A stretch of DNA of 64,000 nt from Prolixibacteraceae bacterium UBA6029 (lineage in GTDB: Bacteria > Bacteroidota > Bacteroidia > Bacteroidales > Prolixibacteraceae): NCBI GenBank assembly GCA_002429385.1, contig DIZL01000032.1, positions 1 through 64,000 of the forward strand, written 5' to 3'. The translations under genes and the position numbers were made by a program. The notes beneath the pieces were generated by a model. That model did no database searches. It had not been told where the DNA came from and was given only the letters and a program-made list of their open reading frames with translations. Positions 9,433 through 18,075 of the stretch are shown here, in pieces; the stretch's first letter is position 1, and the number at the start of each line of letters is the position of its first letter.

Positions 9433-9475
9433 ATCTGCATTATTCGCAAATATCTTTTTTACGAATAATGCAGAT
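9433..9475 (-). terminator. Hairpin terminator downstream of CsbD copy 2
   Basis: A perfect 14-bp stem ATCTGCATTATTCG / CGAATAATGCAGAT with a 15-nt loop lies 60 nt past the stop of CsbD copy 2. The same stem with a different loop follows CsbD copy 3 (17975-18014), so the structure is conserved between paralogues. No strong U-tract directly abuts it, so an RNA-stability role is also possible. Confidence 0.62.
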
Positions 9476-9534
9476 GAATGGATAGCGTTTAACCAATATT
9501 AGTTTAAACGTCTTCCTTTACTAAGTAAACTTTA

Positions 9535-9720
9535 TTAAATCTCGAAGATGATTTTTTGTAACTCTTCTTTTGATTTACCAAGTTTGATTTGAAGTCTTCC
9601 GAACATCTCTTCTTGTTTCCCCTCTAAAAGCATCAGATCATTTTCAGTCAATACAGCAAATTTCTGATTGAGTTTAGCCTTCTGTTCATTCAAGTTTCCC
9701 TGTGGTTCGGATACGTTCAA
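9535..9720 (-). CDS. CsbD-like stress protein, copy 2
   Basis: This 61-residue CsbD-family protein (NLNEQKAKLNQKFAVLT..D.MLLEGKQEE) is nearly identical to copy 3 at 18076-18261 and less similar to copy 1. The start is the only suitable ATG (9718-9720), 67 nt beyond box 2, the same distance as in the other CsbD copies. It lies upstream of copy 1 on the same strand but has its own promoter and hairpin, so the two are probably separate transcripts. The family responds to general stress; the mechanism is unknown. Confidence 0.88.
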   Translation of the reverse strand: MNVSEPQGNLNEQKAKLNQKFAVLTENDLMLLEGKQEEMFGRLQIKLGKSKEELQKIIFEI

Positions 9721-9757
9721 TTTTTAAACTTCTAAGTGTGAAATAGTTTTCACTCAA

Positions 9758-9826
9758 CAAAGGTGAGGGTCTCCCTACTGTTTCGTGTTATATAATTCCG
9801 GTAAAGAGTTGCAAGATTCACACATT
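9758..9826 (-). promoter_or_regulatory. Three-box promoter of CsbD copy 2
   Basis: Box 1 AATGTGTGAATCTTGCAAC (9808-9826), box 2 heptamer ATATAAC (9787-9793), -7 ACCTTTG (9758-9764), with exact 21/22-nt spacings. Confidence 0.82.
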
Positions 9827-9884
9827 GGCAAAGTTGCCGGAAATACTGGTCTCGGTTCAATTATTGATTTTGCCTGGCTAATTT

Positions 9885-11579
9885 TCATTTTTTTACCCAT
9901 AATAATTTCCGGGAAATGTTTCCATTTGGATTTTTAAGAGAAAAAATGAGTATTTGTGTATTCACATTAAGACTTAGTTTGTGTTGGATTCTACCCTGCA
10001 ATTTCTGTTGGATTAATTTTCGTCCCAATACATCAAATACATAAAGTTCTGTTTCTTCCGAAACCAGGGTAAGATCAATGATTAAACGGCTGCCGGAAGT
10101 GTAAACAGTTGCCGGTAGTTCTTTCCCTGAATCATTATCAACTGAAACGAAATGCAAAACAAAACGATTTGCATCATCCGTTTTTGAAGCACTAAAATGA
10201 AAGGTTGGTTCTGCTTTCATATCCTGGAAGTTATGAATTTTACGATCTTCGAGCAGTACCATCTTGAATTTGTTATTATCGAAATTACATGTGAGCGTAT
10301 ATTTTCCATCTCTTCCGGGTTTGAACATGACCGGAACCATTCTATTCTCAATGGTGTCTTTAAGGTAACGAACCGAATAGTTTCTGTCTGCTGAATGGAG
10401 ATAAAGACTTGGTGCATAGTCGTAAGGACTGAAAAGTTTCGCTGTGCCGGATTGATTATCAGGATAGCCGAACAATAAAAGTGACTCATCAAAAGTATTG
10501 TCCTGCAATGATTCTACCACCAAGCTCAACTTATCCGGATATATTATTGCTTTTTTCCAGGCATTGGCACCATCATGAACACGAACCGGATTATCTAAAA
10601 TCAGGTTTCCGGCATCGGCTGCCTGCACAAAATATCCCTGCATAGGAGAGATGTATCTTGTTACAGAATTGGTTCCTATTCCGGTTGCTGAATTGAACAC
10701 GCCGTAATTGTTTGCAGCTGGGTTCCAAATCCACATATCGTAACCGCCGCCACTACTTACCAGGCTGGATCGTGTCCAGCCAGAAGTTGCTTGCCAATCA
10801 ATGGAAGACGGATAAGGATTACCCACTAAATTGAATCCTTTGAGGTTGACATCGCTGCTGCTAAAAGTAAGTCCAAAACTCTGGCTTCCATTGTTTAAAT
10901 TTCCGGCAAACCCGTTGGTTGGATTGGTCGCCTGAACGGAATAAAGATAACCTCGGCCTGGAACAAAATTAGCTCCGGAATGCACTGTATTCCAATTGAC
11001 CGGAGAAGTGATGTCCAATTTATAAATCCAGCAGTTGGTGGGTTCGTTCCAGATATACAAATCATACCCGGTGTTGTTGCTATAAGTCCCTGAAGGGATC
11101 CATGAACCACTGATGCTTTGCGCCGAAACAGGCGCTGAAAGGAAATGCCAGGCTTCGGCAGTTCCACTAATATAGCGTTGAACAGTTGCAGGCACATTGT
11201 TTGAGTTATGGATCAGTGAGGCAGTACCTGTTGCGTCCGATTTTAGCACAAAACCTGGTATTCCGGCATTATTGGTGAGAGTACCAATGACAGTAACAGA
11301 ATTTTGCGGATTTATATTGAGCGTGGCACCCATTGCAACTATCACATTGCCAAAGGTGTTGGACGACGACCCACTAACATTTGTAACACCATTTATTATA
11401 ATGGTGCCATTCTGATCAGAATAATTTCCATTATTCACCCAATTGCTCTGAAGAACCATGGTTCCTTGAGATAGAGTCATATAAATGCCGGAGGACAAAA
11501 TAATACCTTGTCCTGTTACAAATACCGGCAGAACGATTTGCAAGATGAAAATGAATACTATATGCAGTTTTAATTTCAT
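9885..11579 (-). CDS. Exported surface protein with T9SS-like C-terminus, last gene of the fibre operon
   Basis: The 564-residue protein has a signal peptide (MKLKLHIVFIFILQIVLPVF, ending VTGQ), a beta-rich N-terminal part with G/N-rich turns (NWVNNG, TLTNNAG), a middle region common in T9SS cargo (WHFLSAPV..., NLVGNPYPSSIDW, MQGYFVQA) and a C-terminal domain (LYVFDVLGRKLIQQKL...ISRKLLWVKK) that resembles a sorting domain but lacks the clean YPNP start. It closes the fibre operon, 59 nt downstream of 11639-12280. By position it may be an adhesive tip or surface partner of the fibre; that role is inferred from context only. Confidence 0.8.
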   Translation of the reverse strand: MKLKLHIVFIFILQIVLPVFVTGQGIILSSGIYMTLSQGTMVLQSNWVNNGNYSDQNGTIIINGVTNVSGSSSNTFGNVIVAMGATLNINPQNSVTVIGTLTNNAGIPGFVLKSDATGTASLIHNSNNVPATVQRYISGTAEAWHFLSAPVSAQSISGSWIPSGTYSNNTGYDLYIWNEPTNCWIYKLDITSPVNWNTVHSGANFVPGRGYLYSVQATNPTNGFAGNLNNGSQSFGLTFSSSDVNLKGFNLVGNPYPSSIDWQATSGWTRSSLVSSGGGYDMWIWNPAANNYGVFNSATGIGTNSVTRYISPMQGYFVQAADAGNLILDNPVRVHDGANAWKKAIIYPDKLSLVVESLQDNTFDESLLLFGYPDNQSGTAKLFSPYDYAPSLYLHSADRNYSVRYLKDTIENRMVPVMFKPGRDGKYTLTCNFDNNKFKMVLLEDRKIHNFQDMKAEPTFHFSASKTDDANRFVLHFVSVDNDSGKELPATVYTSGSRLIIDLTLVSEETELYVFDVLGRKLIQQKLQGRIQHKLSLNVNTQILIFSLKNPNGNISRKLLWVKK

Positions 11580-11638
11580 TTATGAGTTTAATAAATTTCC
11601 AATTTGTACCGGAATGACCATAAGCCTATTCCTTTTAT

Positions 11639-12280
11639 TTATTGAATAATGGTTATATCGAATGTTTGAGTTCCTAATATTAGAGTACCGTTGGTACATA
11701 TGATGTTCATTATGACTGTATTTACAGCGCTTACATACGAATATGCTATCCCCAGCCCATTTGACAAAGCCGTACTTGGGTTTACTATAACTGTTGAATT
11801 AAGAGTAGCACCTGTAATGTCTATAGTCAGTGTTAGACTTACACCAGGTTCAATAGCGGTATTATCTGTTATAGTAACTGATGTTTTCAGGATTTTCTGA
11901 AGCACCGTACCAGTTGACCCGAGTTTAAACCCACCGCTTGCATCCAGTTCCCCAGTTAATGTCCCTCCCGCAAGGGGAAGGTAATTGGAAATTGTGCCAG
12001 ATGCAATAAGAATCCAGATAACGCCATTATAATAGTAAAAGCCCTTGGTTTCATCGGTTTGATATACCAACAATCCTTCGGCAGGTGACAAAATTGTTGA
12101 CCGTTCCGTCTGAAGCATTCTTGGTGCCAGAAAACCTTTTGCAGAAGATTTTACATCAAGCACCGACGAAGCGTTCCCTGTAGTGTATGTCGGATCGTCA
12201 GTGACTATAAGTGTTTGAGAAAAAAGGGTTCCCCATATTGCAATCAATGCAAAACACAAGATCAACTTTATTTTTTTCAT
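11639..12280 (-). CDS. Exported protein of the fibre operon, unknown function
   Basis: This 213-residue protein starts with a signal peptide (MKKIKLILCFALIAIWGTLFSQ). Residues about 30-85 carry the segment SSVLDVKSSAKGFLAPRM...GLLVYQTDETKGFYYYNG, which recurs in many Bacteroidota surface and phage-tail-fibre-like proteins; the rest is a Ser/Thr-rich beta domain. The start at 12280 is preferred over 12304 because it begins the signal peptide and sits 1 nt past the usher stop, indicating translational coupling. It is probably a structural or adhesive component. Confidence 0.78.
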   Translation of the reverse strand: MKKIKLILCFALIAIWGTLFSQTLIVTDDPTYTTGNASSVLDVKSSAKGFLAPRMLQTERSTILSPAEGLLVYQTDETKGFYYYNGVIWILIASGTISNYLPLAGGTLTGELDASGGFKLGSTGTVLQKILKTSVTITDNTAIEPGVSLTLTIDITGATLNSTVIVNPSTALSNGLGIAYSYVSAVNTVIMNIICTNGTLILGTQTFDITIIQ

Positions 12281-12281
12281 T

Positions 12282-14966
12282 CTATTTATTTTTTGAATTT
12301 TCACTGTCCTTATTCAAGGATTCATTCAACTTCGCTCGCAATGTAAAATCAATTCCTCCAACGATATCGCCTTGTTCAACTGTTTTTATGGTGAATTCTA
12401 TTTGTGTCGGATTGGCTGTATAATCCAGATTATTCAACTGTTCAGGATCAATACGGGCAATATATTCTCCCGGCTCAAGACCCAAATAATAGATATATCC
12501 ATCCGATTCGGAAAGTGTTTCTGCAACGGATTTCAGACCGTCCTTTTTATAGAATTTCACTAAAATTCGTCCGATTCCTTTCAGTGAATTATCAGTATTC
12601 AGGTAGGCCATTCCGCTTGCTTCGCCAACAGGAACAACAGGAATATCAACCCGTTTAAACTGGTTGGGATCAACCATAATGGAGTATGTTTTACGAGTAA
12701 ACCGCCAGGCAATATTTTCCAGATTGTTATCGTCAAATTCCACCAACTGATTGGTGAATGGAATCAGATCAGAAATTCGCACAATGGAATCTTTTTCGTT
12801 GAAAATTGCACGACCACCCATCGTCCTGACTGAAGTTAGTTTGACCAGGTGTTCATTCGCATCGAAAATGCCGTTGTGATTTAAATCAAGAAATGGATAG
12901 AGGGATATTCCTCCTTTACTGACCGATGAATTATTGCTTACGTGAATATTCTTGTTGCCGCTGCCAAAGGCCAGGCTTCCCTGGGCACTCTCCGAAAGGA
13001 TGATGTTATCATTATTGTGTGTGGCGTTCATATTAGTCCGGGCAAAGTTCAAATCGTATTTGAAGTTAATGCTGAAAATATTGGTATAAGAAATTACGCT
13101 TCGTTCGTAGGTCGCTGTGATATATCCTTTGGGAATGCTTTTCTCAACAACTACTTTGTATGTTATGAACCTGTTTTCGCTTGCGTTATATTGAGCTGAT
13201 GGACGCAGGGTAACCCCTTTTTTCAGTCGGCACGACATCGCTAAATCAATGGTAACATAGGGCATTTGTCGGGCAGTCCAGTTGAGTTGCGTAGATGAGT
13301 TAGCGCTGAATTGTTTATAATAGGCTGATATTGTAACATTGGCCTGATTGTAAGTAAACGGTTTATAAACAAACTGGGAGAAATCCAATTTCGAAAATCC
13401 AATAATCTTTTTAACCCTGAACGGTACTGATAGCTTTACCTTTCGTTCTTCGAGCGCATTGAAAAGGGTAGCCAATTGTCCTTCAACGAATTTAGCATAG
13501 TCAATTTCGAGCAAAGCATTCTTTCCAAAATAATAGTCGAGTAATCCCCTGGTTTTCACACCATGGTCATATTCTGCATTTATGGTCAGTTTACTGAATG
13601 GCTGATAGGTTGCCCTTGCATAAGGAATAAAAGCACCATTGGGTATAGAAGACAAATATTCCAGACCTCCGCCAATAGTTAAAAAGCGATTTACCCCATA
13701 ATTAAATTCAGCTCTTCCGAATTGGCTCCGGCTGCTATCCTGAACCATACCTGCTGACAAGCCATATTCAAATTCACCGGTAGGCATAACCGTATAAGGC
13801 ATATTCATCGTGCGTTCCTCCGTCCGTTCTTCGCCCATAGGGCCGTAAAATTTTAGTTTGAGTGTGGTGTAACCGTAAACGATCGGAACTTTAAACAGAA
13901 ATAAGCCTGAAGCATCGGCTTTTGTATAATTCACCATGACATCATTGATGTAGAGTTCAATGATCCAGTTGGGTTCGGTCATTTCATTAATCGTATAATA
14001 ACCAGTTGCCCTTCGCAGTGTAGTCGGCGAATTTCGAACAACTTCTCCAACAATCGGAGCATCGATATACGAAATCGTTTGATTGGATATTTTGCCAACC
14101 TGGGCTTGCTTAATCAGTGATTTGTCATTGTCGACCCAGCGCCAGAGATAGTCAAGCTGACGAGTATCAAATTTATACCGATCGGAATAATTGAAGGCAA
14201 CGTTGGCTTCGCCATAAAGGAATTCAGTTCCTATACCCAATCCGAAACGGTTTTCTCCTGGTCCCTTAGTTGCCTGAAAGGAAGCTACCGACCAATCAAG
14301 TGTTCCAAATTGGAAGAGATGATAGTTTCGCTGCACCACTGTATCTGCAATTACTTCGCCTTTTACCTTTGCCATATTGTCTCGCATTTTTTCTATTCGC
14401 TGGTATTTAATTATGGGTAACTCAAAATCTGACTTTAGTATCATTGTTAGTGATCGGAAATTAAAGGTTAATGTTATTCCAAACGTTTCAGCAAATAAGG
14501 ACGATTCCATATAAATTGAACCCAATTCTTTTTTCAGTCCAGTTTTGATATTCAATGTCTTATGGCCTGTTTTTACCTGACCATTAGTAAAGTCAACTGA
14601 ATATTTCCGACTTTCATTCTCAATAAATCCACTAAGGCTATCTCCTTTTTGTCCCGCAATACAAGGAATTTTGAGTAGTTTAAATAAATCACTGATGTTT
14701 ACATAGAGCATATCATTTTTTGCGTAAATAGCATCGATATAAAAATTTCCATAACCTTCGATCCTGACCAAAACAGGGATTTCGTCATAAGAAAAGAATG
14801 GATCTTCATTTTCGTTTTTAAAATTCAGTTGTCCCTTTACTTCTCCTTCAGATAGCATTCCAATTATAAACGCCAGTAATAATCCTTTCAGCAAGAAGTT
14901 GAACCAGAACCGCACAATTAACATCGTGTATCCGATAAGCTGACCGATGTAATTGGCTAGTTTCAT
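12282..14966 (-). CDS. Usher-like outer-membrane protein
   Basis: The 894-residue protein has an N-terminal export segment (about 20-45), a long beta-strand-rich middle, and a segment typical of fimbrial ushers around residues 325-390 (W..ELYINDVMV.YTKAD..G.F.F.VP..YG.TTLKLKFYGP.GE...EER), then barrel-like strands and a C-terminal Cna_B/transthyretin-like domain (about 790-860, ..GIGRILVKFYKKDG...GLEPGEYIARIDP). Ushers bind chaperone-subunit complexes and secrete the fibre through the outer membrane. The adjacent chaperone and DUF4402 genes make this the best reading, although similarity to proteobacterial ushers is low. It starts 3 nt after the stop of the upstream gene. Confidence 0.8.
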   Translation of the reverse strand: MKLANYIGQLIGYTMLIVRFWFNFLLKGLLLAFIIGMLSEGEVKGQLNFKNENEDPFFSYDEIPVLVRIEGYGNFYIDAIYAKNDMLYVNISDLFKLLKIPCIAGQKGDSLSGFIENESRKYSVDFTNGQVKTGHKTLNIKTGLKKELGSIYMESSLFAETFGITLTFNFRSLTMILKSDFELPIIKYQRIEKMRDNMAKVKGEVIADTVVQRNYHLFQFGTLDWSVASFQATKGPGENRFGLGIGTEFLYGEANVAFNYSDRYKFDTRQLDYLWRWVDNDKSLIKQAQVGKISNQTISYIDAPIVGEVVRNSPTTLRRATGYYTINEMTEPNWIIELYINDVMVNYTKADASGLFLFKVPIVYGYTTLKLKFYGPMGEERTEERTMNMPYTVMPTGEFEYGLSAGMVQDSSRSQFGRAEFNYGVNRFLTIGGGLEYLSSIPNGAFIPYARATYQPFSKLTINAEYDHGVKTRGLLDYYFGKNALLEIDYAKFVEGQLATLFNALEERKVKLSVPFRVKKIIGFSKLDFSQFVYKPFTYNQANVTISAYYKQFSANSSTQLNWTARQMPYVTIDLAMSCRLKKGVTLRPSAQYNASENRFITYKVVVEKSIPKGYITATYERSVISYTNIFSINFKYDLNFARTNMNATHNNDNIILSESAQGSLAFGSGNKNIHVSNNSSVSKGGISLYPFLDLNHNGIFDANEHLVKLTSVRTMGGRAIFNEKDSIVRISDLIPFTNQLVEFDDNNLENIAWRFTRKTYSIMVDPNQFKRVDIPVVPVGEASGMAYLNTDNSLKGIGRILVKFYKKDGLKSVAETLSESDGYIYYLGLEPGEYIARIDPEQLNNLDYTANPTQIEFTIKTVEQGDIVGGIDFTLRAKLNESLNKDSENSKNK

Positions 14967-14969
14967 GCG

Positions 14970-15488
14970 CTATTCCTGGTTAAAAGTAATATCGAAACTA
15001 CCGGTGTAAGTTCCCGGAGGAGCTGATCCAGGTATATGAAGTGTGCCACCTACGCGCAATGGGGTAATAAAATTACAATCGCTGTTTGTTGCAAAGCTGG
15101 AGCCATTTGGACCTTTTTCTGTCGGGCCAATATCGAGGGTAATCGATCCTCCTGCACCGCCCGTAAGAGTAGTTGTAGCGGCAAACGAGATATTGACATG
15201 CCGGCCCTGGCATAACTTGATTTCGAAAATGGCAGGTTGAGCTGTTGGTGACATGGCCAATAGTACAATATTTCCCGAGGAGGTTCTGTTGCCATCCCAC
15301 CCCACAGTAACAGTTCCACCTGAACCTGACACGCAAAATGTGCCAAACTGAATGGCCTGAGTTGGTGTTACAGTTAAAGTTCGTTGAGGAAGTGCTGGCT
15401 GCGCATATGAAAAGCTGATACAAACAACAAAAATCATTGTTAAAAACAATGATTTAAAAAAGTGCTTATATGTACTACTACTTTCCAT
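14970..15488 (-). CDS. DUF4402 pilin-like protein, second subunit
   Basis: This 172-residue protein has a signal peptide ending FSYAQ, followed by a DUF4402 domain: strands around IQFGTFCVSGSGGTVTV, Cys residues that could pair, and the ending GGTLHIPGSAPPGTYTGSFDITF. DUF4402 resembles spore-coat-U/pilin-type Ig folds completed by donor-strand exchange. Its place between chaperone and usher suggests a minor or tip subunit. Confidence 0.82.
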   Translation of the reverse strand: MESSSTYKHFFKSLFLTMIFVVCISFSYAQPALPQRTLTVTPTQAIQFGTFCVSGSGGTVTVGWDGNRTSSGNIVLLAMSPTAQPAIFEIKLCQGRHVNISFAATTTLTGGAGGSITLDIGPTEKGPNGSSFATNSDCNFITPLRVGGTLHIPGSAPPGTYTGSFDITFNQE

Positions 15489-15523
15489 TACATTTTAATA
15501 CTATTAATTGTCACGAACATTTC

Positions 15524-16354
15524 TTATTGGTGGATATCCAACTCTCCCTCGGCATAAACAACTTGTTTTCCCTCATCGGGGCTGGTATAGCGTATTTTCA
15601 GCTTTCCATCTTTATAAGTCAGGCCCGGTGTTTTGTTTAATCTGATCAGGATGTTCCGTTTATTCGTATTGGTATAAACACTCACGCCCTTTACCTTGCC
15701 AATTTCATACGGTTTGCCTTTTACGGGAAAATATTCTATGGTCAGATTGCCATATACCGAACTATTACCTGAGCGATTCAGGGTGAGTCCAAGGTAGTTA
15801 ACCGTATCCTGCTGGGTTTCCAACTTCATATTGCTCAGTGTTGTACTCACCTTCACGACTCCTGAACGAATGATAATTGGAATACTTATGCCGAATACCG
15901 GGGTTATCTGAACACTTACCTGAGCTGGTTCTTTATCCGGATTTTTCGCACCAAGTGGCTTGTAATTTTTTTCTGCCCTGAAATAGAGGTGCGAACGATA
16001 TTCACCGGCAAGCATATCTGCTTTTCGCCTGCATTGCAGCATGATGACCTGAGGTTCTCCCGGAGCCAGGGTTACCTGACGTGGAAATATCCGCAGGTAA
16101 GGGTCGGCAAATAGTTGTCCGGAATCGGGTTTCTCGATAATCACAAAACTTCCGTCTTCTTTCATGTTGTATTGGAGAAAAGAGATAGAATAAGTAGACG
16201 TATCTTTCCCGGTGTTTACCAGGTTGAGTGTTTCTTTTTGCTTATTGCCCTCAAACACTACACGGGTTGGTGTTATCAACAAATCGCCCTGAGCTATTGA
16301 TTGAAAGTTTAAGACCAACAAGGTAATGAGCATCATTAATATCTTTCGTTTCAT
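15524..16354 (-). CDS. Periplasmic pilus-type chaperone
   Basis: The 276-residue protein starts with MKRKILMMLITLLVLN...AQ. The first Ig domain has the PapD-like pattern: LLITPTRVVFEG.....LNLVNTGKD, ...LRIFPRQVTLAPGEPQ.I.LQCRRK, EYRSHLYFRA. The second domain covers about residues 170-275. It would hold DUF4402 subunits in the periplasm and hand them to the usher. I chose the start at 16352-16354 over 16417 because a strong hairpin (16391-16426) separates the genes and the shorter form has the standard signal peptide. Confidence 0.84.
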   Translation of the reverse strand: MKRKILMMLITLLVLNFQSIAQGDLLITPTRVVFEGNKQKETLNLVNTGKDTSTYSISFLQYNMKEDGSFVIIEKPDSGQLFADPYLRIFPRQVTLAPGEPQVIMLQCRRKADMLAGEYRSHLYFRAEKNYKPLGAKNPDKEPAQVSVQITPVFGISIPIIIRSGVVKVSTTLSNMKLETQQDTVNYLGLTLNRSGNSSVYGNLTIEYFPVKGKPYEIGKVKGVSVYTNTNKRNILIRLNKTPGLTYKDGKLKIRYTSPDEGKQVVYAEGELDIHQ

Positions 16355-16390
16355 AGCTGTTTTGCTGATTATTAAAAAAGAAACCAAAAT

Positions 16391-16426
16391 AAAGGGGAAT
16401 ATCCGGATTTTGGACATTCCCCTTTA
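16391..16426 (-). terminator. Hairpin between pilin and chaperone genes (attenuator)
   Basis: The arms AAAGGGGAATGTCC and GGATATTCCCCTTT are almost perfectly complementary and are followed by TATTTTGGTTT on the minus strand. Lying right after the pilin stop but before the chaperone, it would let most transcripts end after the major subunit while some read through. Confidence 0.72.
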
Positions 16427-16440
16427 TCAGAGCGCAAAAT

Positions 16441-16953
16441 TTAGTTATATGCTACTGTTACAGGAAATGTCCCGGTATAAACGCCAACAACCTGATTGAT
16501 AGCTACGTTTAATGTACCGCCAACGGTAAAAGCATCAGTTCCACCAACAGTAAATGTACTGGTAAGTCCGGAATAAGAACAATTCATGGCCGTAACAGCC
16601 ATCGTTTGAGCTGTTGCACAAGTTATATTAAAAGGAGCTGTAGGAATAGTAATTGCATAAGTTCTAGATCCTGCACCCGTTACGGTATATGATGCTGCAG
16701 TTGGAATTCCGGCAACAAGAAGCACACCACCGCTAGCTGTAGCGACATTAAGTGTTGTTAGAACAACCGTGCCAATTGTTGCACCTGGATTCATACTACC
16801 GAATTCCAAAGGATTGACTGCTGTAAGTGCAATTGCACCTAAAATCTGAGCATTGGCATTATTTGGTTTTGTATCTGTCGCCTGAGCCATAACTTTGGTT
16901 GTAAAACCTGCCATCAAAACGATAGCTGCGAAAATGAGTAATGATTTTTTCAT
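16441..16953 (-). CDS. DUF4402 major pilin-like subunit
   Basis: The 170-residue protein has a signal peptide (MKKSLLIFAAIVLMAGF..VMAQ) and a mature DUF4402 domain (ALTAVNPLEFGSM.PG.TIGTVVL ... GGTLNVAINQVVGVYTGTFPVTV). It is the first gene of the fibre operon and is followed by an attenuator-like hairpin, as expected for the most abundant subunit. The start at 16951-16953 begins the signal peptide; the in-frame extension to 17034 has no such feature. The nearest recognised promoter is about 240 nt upstream, leaving a long leader. Confidence 0.84.
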   Translation of the reverse strand: MKKSLLIFAAIVLMAGFTTKVMAQATDTKPNNANAQILGAIALTAVNPLEFGSMNPGATIGTVVLTTLNVATASGGVLLVAGIPTAASYTVTGAGSRTYAITIPTAPFNITCATAQTMAVTAMNCSYSGLTSTFTVGGTDAFTVGGTLNVAINQVVGVYTGTFPVTVAYN

Positions 16954-17191
16954 TGTATTTTTTGTATTTGAATGATTATTAAAATTGCTTAATAAAATTA
17001 TTTTTTGCTTTTGCATATGAATGATGTTTTCCATTATTTAATAATGATAAACAAATCGGATCGCTATGCTACTTGCCTGTATTACTATCGCCCTCCACCT
17101 CGAATCTTTCTGTTTTTATGGCTTTGAATTAATGAGTATATATAATTACGAAATCACTATTAAACTCTGTTGTGAATATTAAATTACATAA

Positions 17192-17260
17192 CAAAGGTGC
17201 AACCCTCTATTCTGGAATCCATTACACAATTCTGGAATTTAGTTACATGATTCACACATT
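17192..17260 (-). promoter_or_regulatory. Three-box promoter upstream of the fibre operon
   Basis: Box 1 AATGTGTGAATCATGTAAC (17242-17260), box 2 heptamer GTGTAAT (17221-17227), -7 ACCTTTG (17192-17198), exact spacings. It is about 240 nt from the pilin start, much further than usual. Its upstream flank is a copy of that of CsbD copy 1, which suggests the fibre operon acquired a CsbD promoter. Confidence 0.75.
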
Positions 17261-17456
17261 ACATACATTTTATTAAATAATAATTCTACCCCATTTTTAG
17301 TTAGCCTGCGTATTGTCATTTGAACATCATATCCTATACTCAGGAATATCCTGAACTTAATTTAGGCTATTGCTAATTGTGGTTCACAATGACATATTAG
17401 CTTGATAAGATACTGGCCCTATGTGTTTTGTTTGGATATCCAAATTGGATGTTGAA
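17261..17456. repeat. Duplicate of the CsbD copy 1 upstream block
   Basis: This stretch aligns with 9155-9356 over its whole length. Together with 17895-18367 (similar to 9357-9826) it shows that the CsbD region was duplicated around the fibre operon and later interrupted by the element at 17461-17894. Confidence 0.8.
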
Positions 17457-17460
17457 TTAG

Positions 17461-17894
17461 TTCTACTTTAACAGATTCAGTTTGGAATCCTAAAAGCGTA
17501 AATTACGTTTGATCTTTGCCATAAAGTATTAAATAAGATAGGTTAACGCCTTAGTTTAAGTACTGTTTTAGTACTTTATAAGTACTAAGTTTTGGCTTTT
17601 TGTATTTAAAACATAGGTATAATGACCTTTATCCATGGAATTGGTATAGGCCAATGATCTTGTTTTAGATGAATGCATGTGACAATTTCCTGCGATTCCG
17701 ATACTTCCTAAGCTTCTCCTTATTTAATTCTACTTTAACAGATTCAATAAAAGAACATTTGCCCTTATTGGGATTCTATAGTGAAACAGATGAGAATAGG
17801 GTTTATTTAAAGCATTACTTACAGGCTTCCTCAGATATCATTTGATTCCAAAATACTTTAAATTGTTCTCCAAACTGAATCTGTTAAAGTAGAA
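17461..17894. mobile_element. MITE-like non-autonomous element with perfect 26-bp terminal inverted repeats
   Basis: The first 26 bases (17461-17486, beginning TTCTACTTTAACAGATTC) are the exact reverse complement of the last 26 (17869-17894). TTAG flanks both sides (17457-17460 and 17895-17898) as a 4-bp target duplication. The paralogous sequence at about 9350-9370 lacks the insertion and acts as an empty site. The 434 bp hold no convincing open reading frame. A 19-bp copy of the terminus also lies inside at 17728-17746, so the element may be composite. Confidence 0.82.
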
Positions 17895-17974
17895 TTAGGA
17901 AGCATAAGCCTGTCTTTTATGAATAAGATCTTCAACAAAATAGTATCCTCTTTAGATTTATTGATCATTAATTG

Positions 17975-18014
17975 TCTGCATTATTCGCAAAATAGATATT
18001 TGCGAATAATGCAG
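17975..18014 (-). terminator. Hairpin downstream of CsbD copy 3
   Basis: A 16-17-bp stem TCTGCATTATTCGCAAA / TTTGCGAATAATGCAGA with a short loop, about 60 nt past the CsbD stop. It is the paralogue of 9433-9475. Confidence 0.62.
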
Positions 18015-18075
18015 ATGAATGAATGTCGTTTAACCAATATCAGGCTGAACGTCTTCGATTACAAAGTAAAATTGA

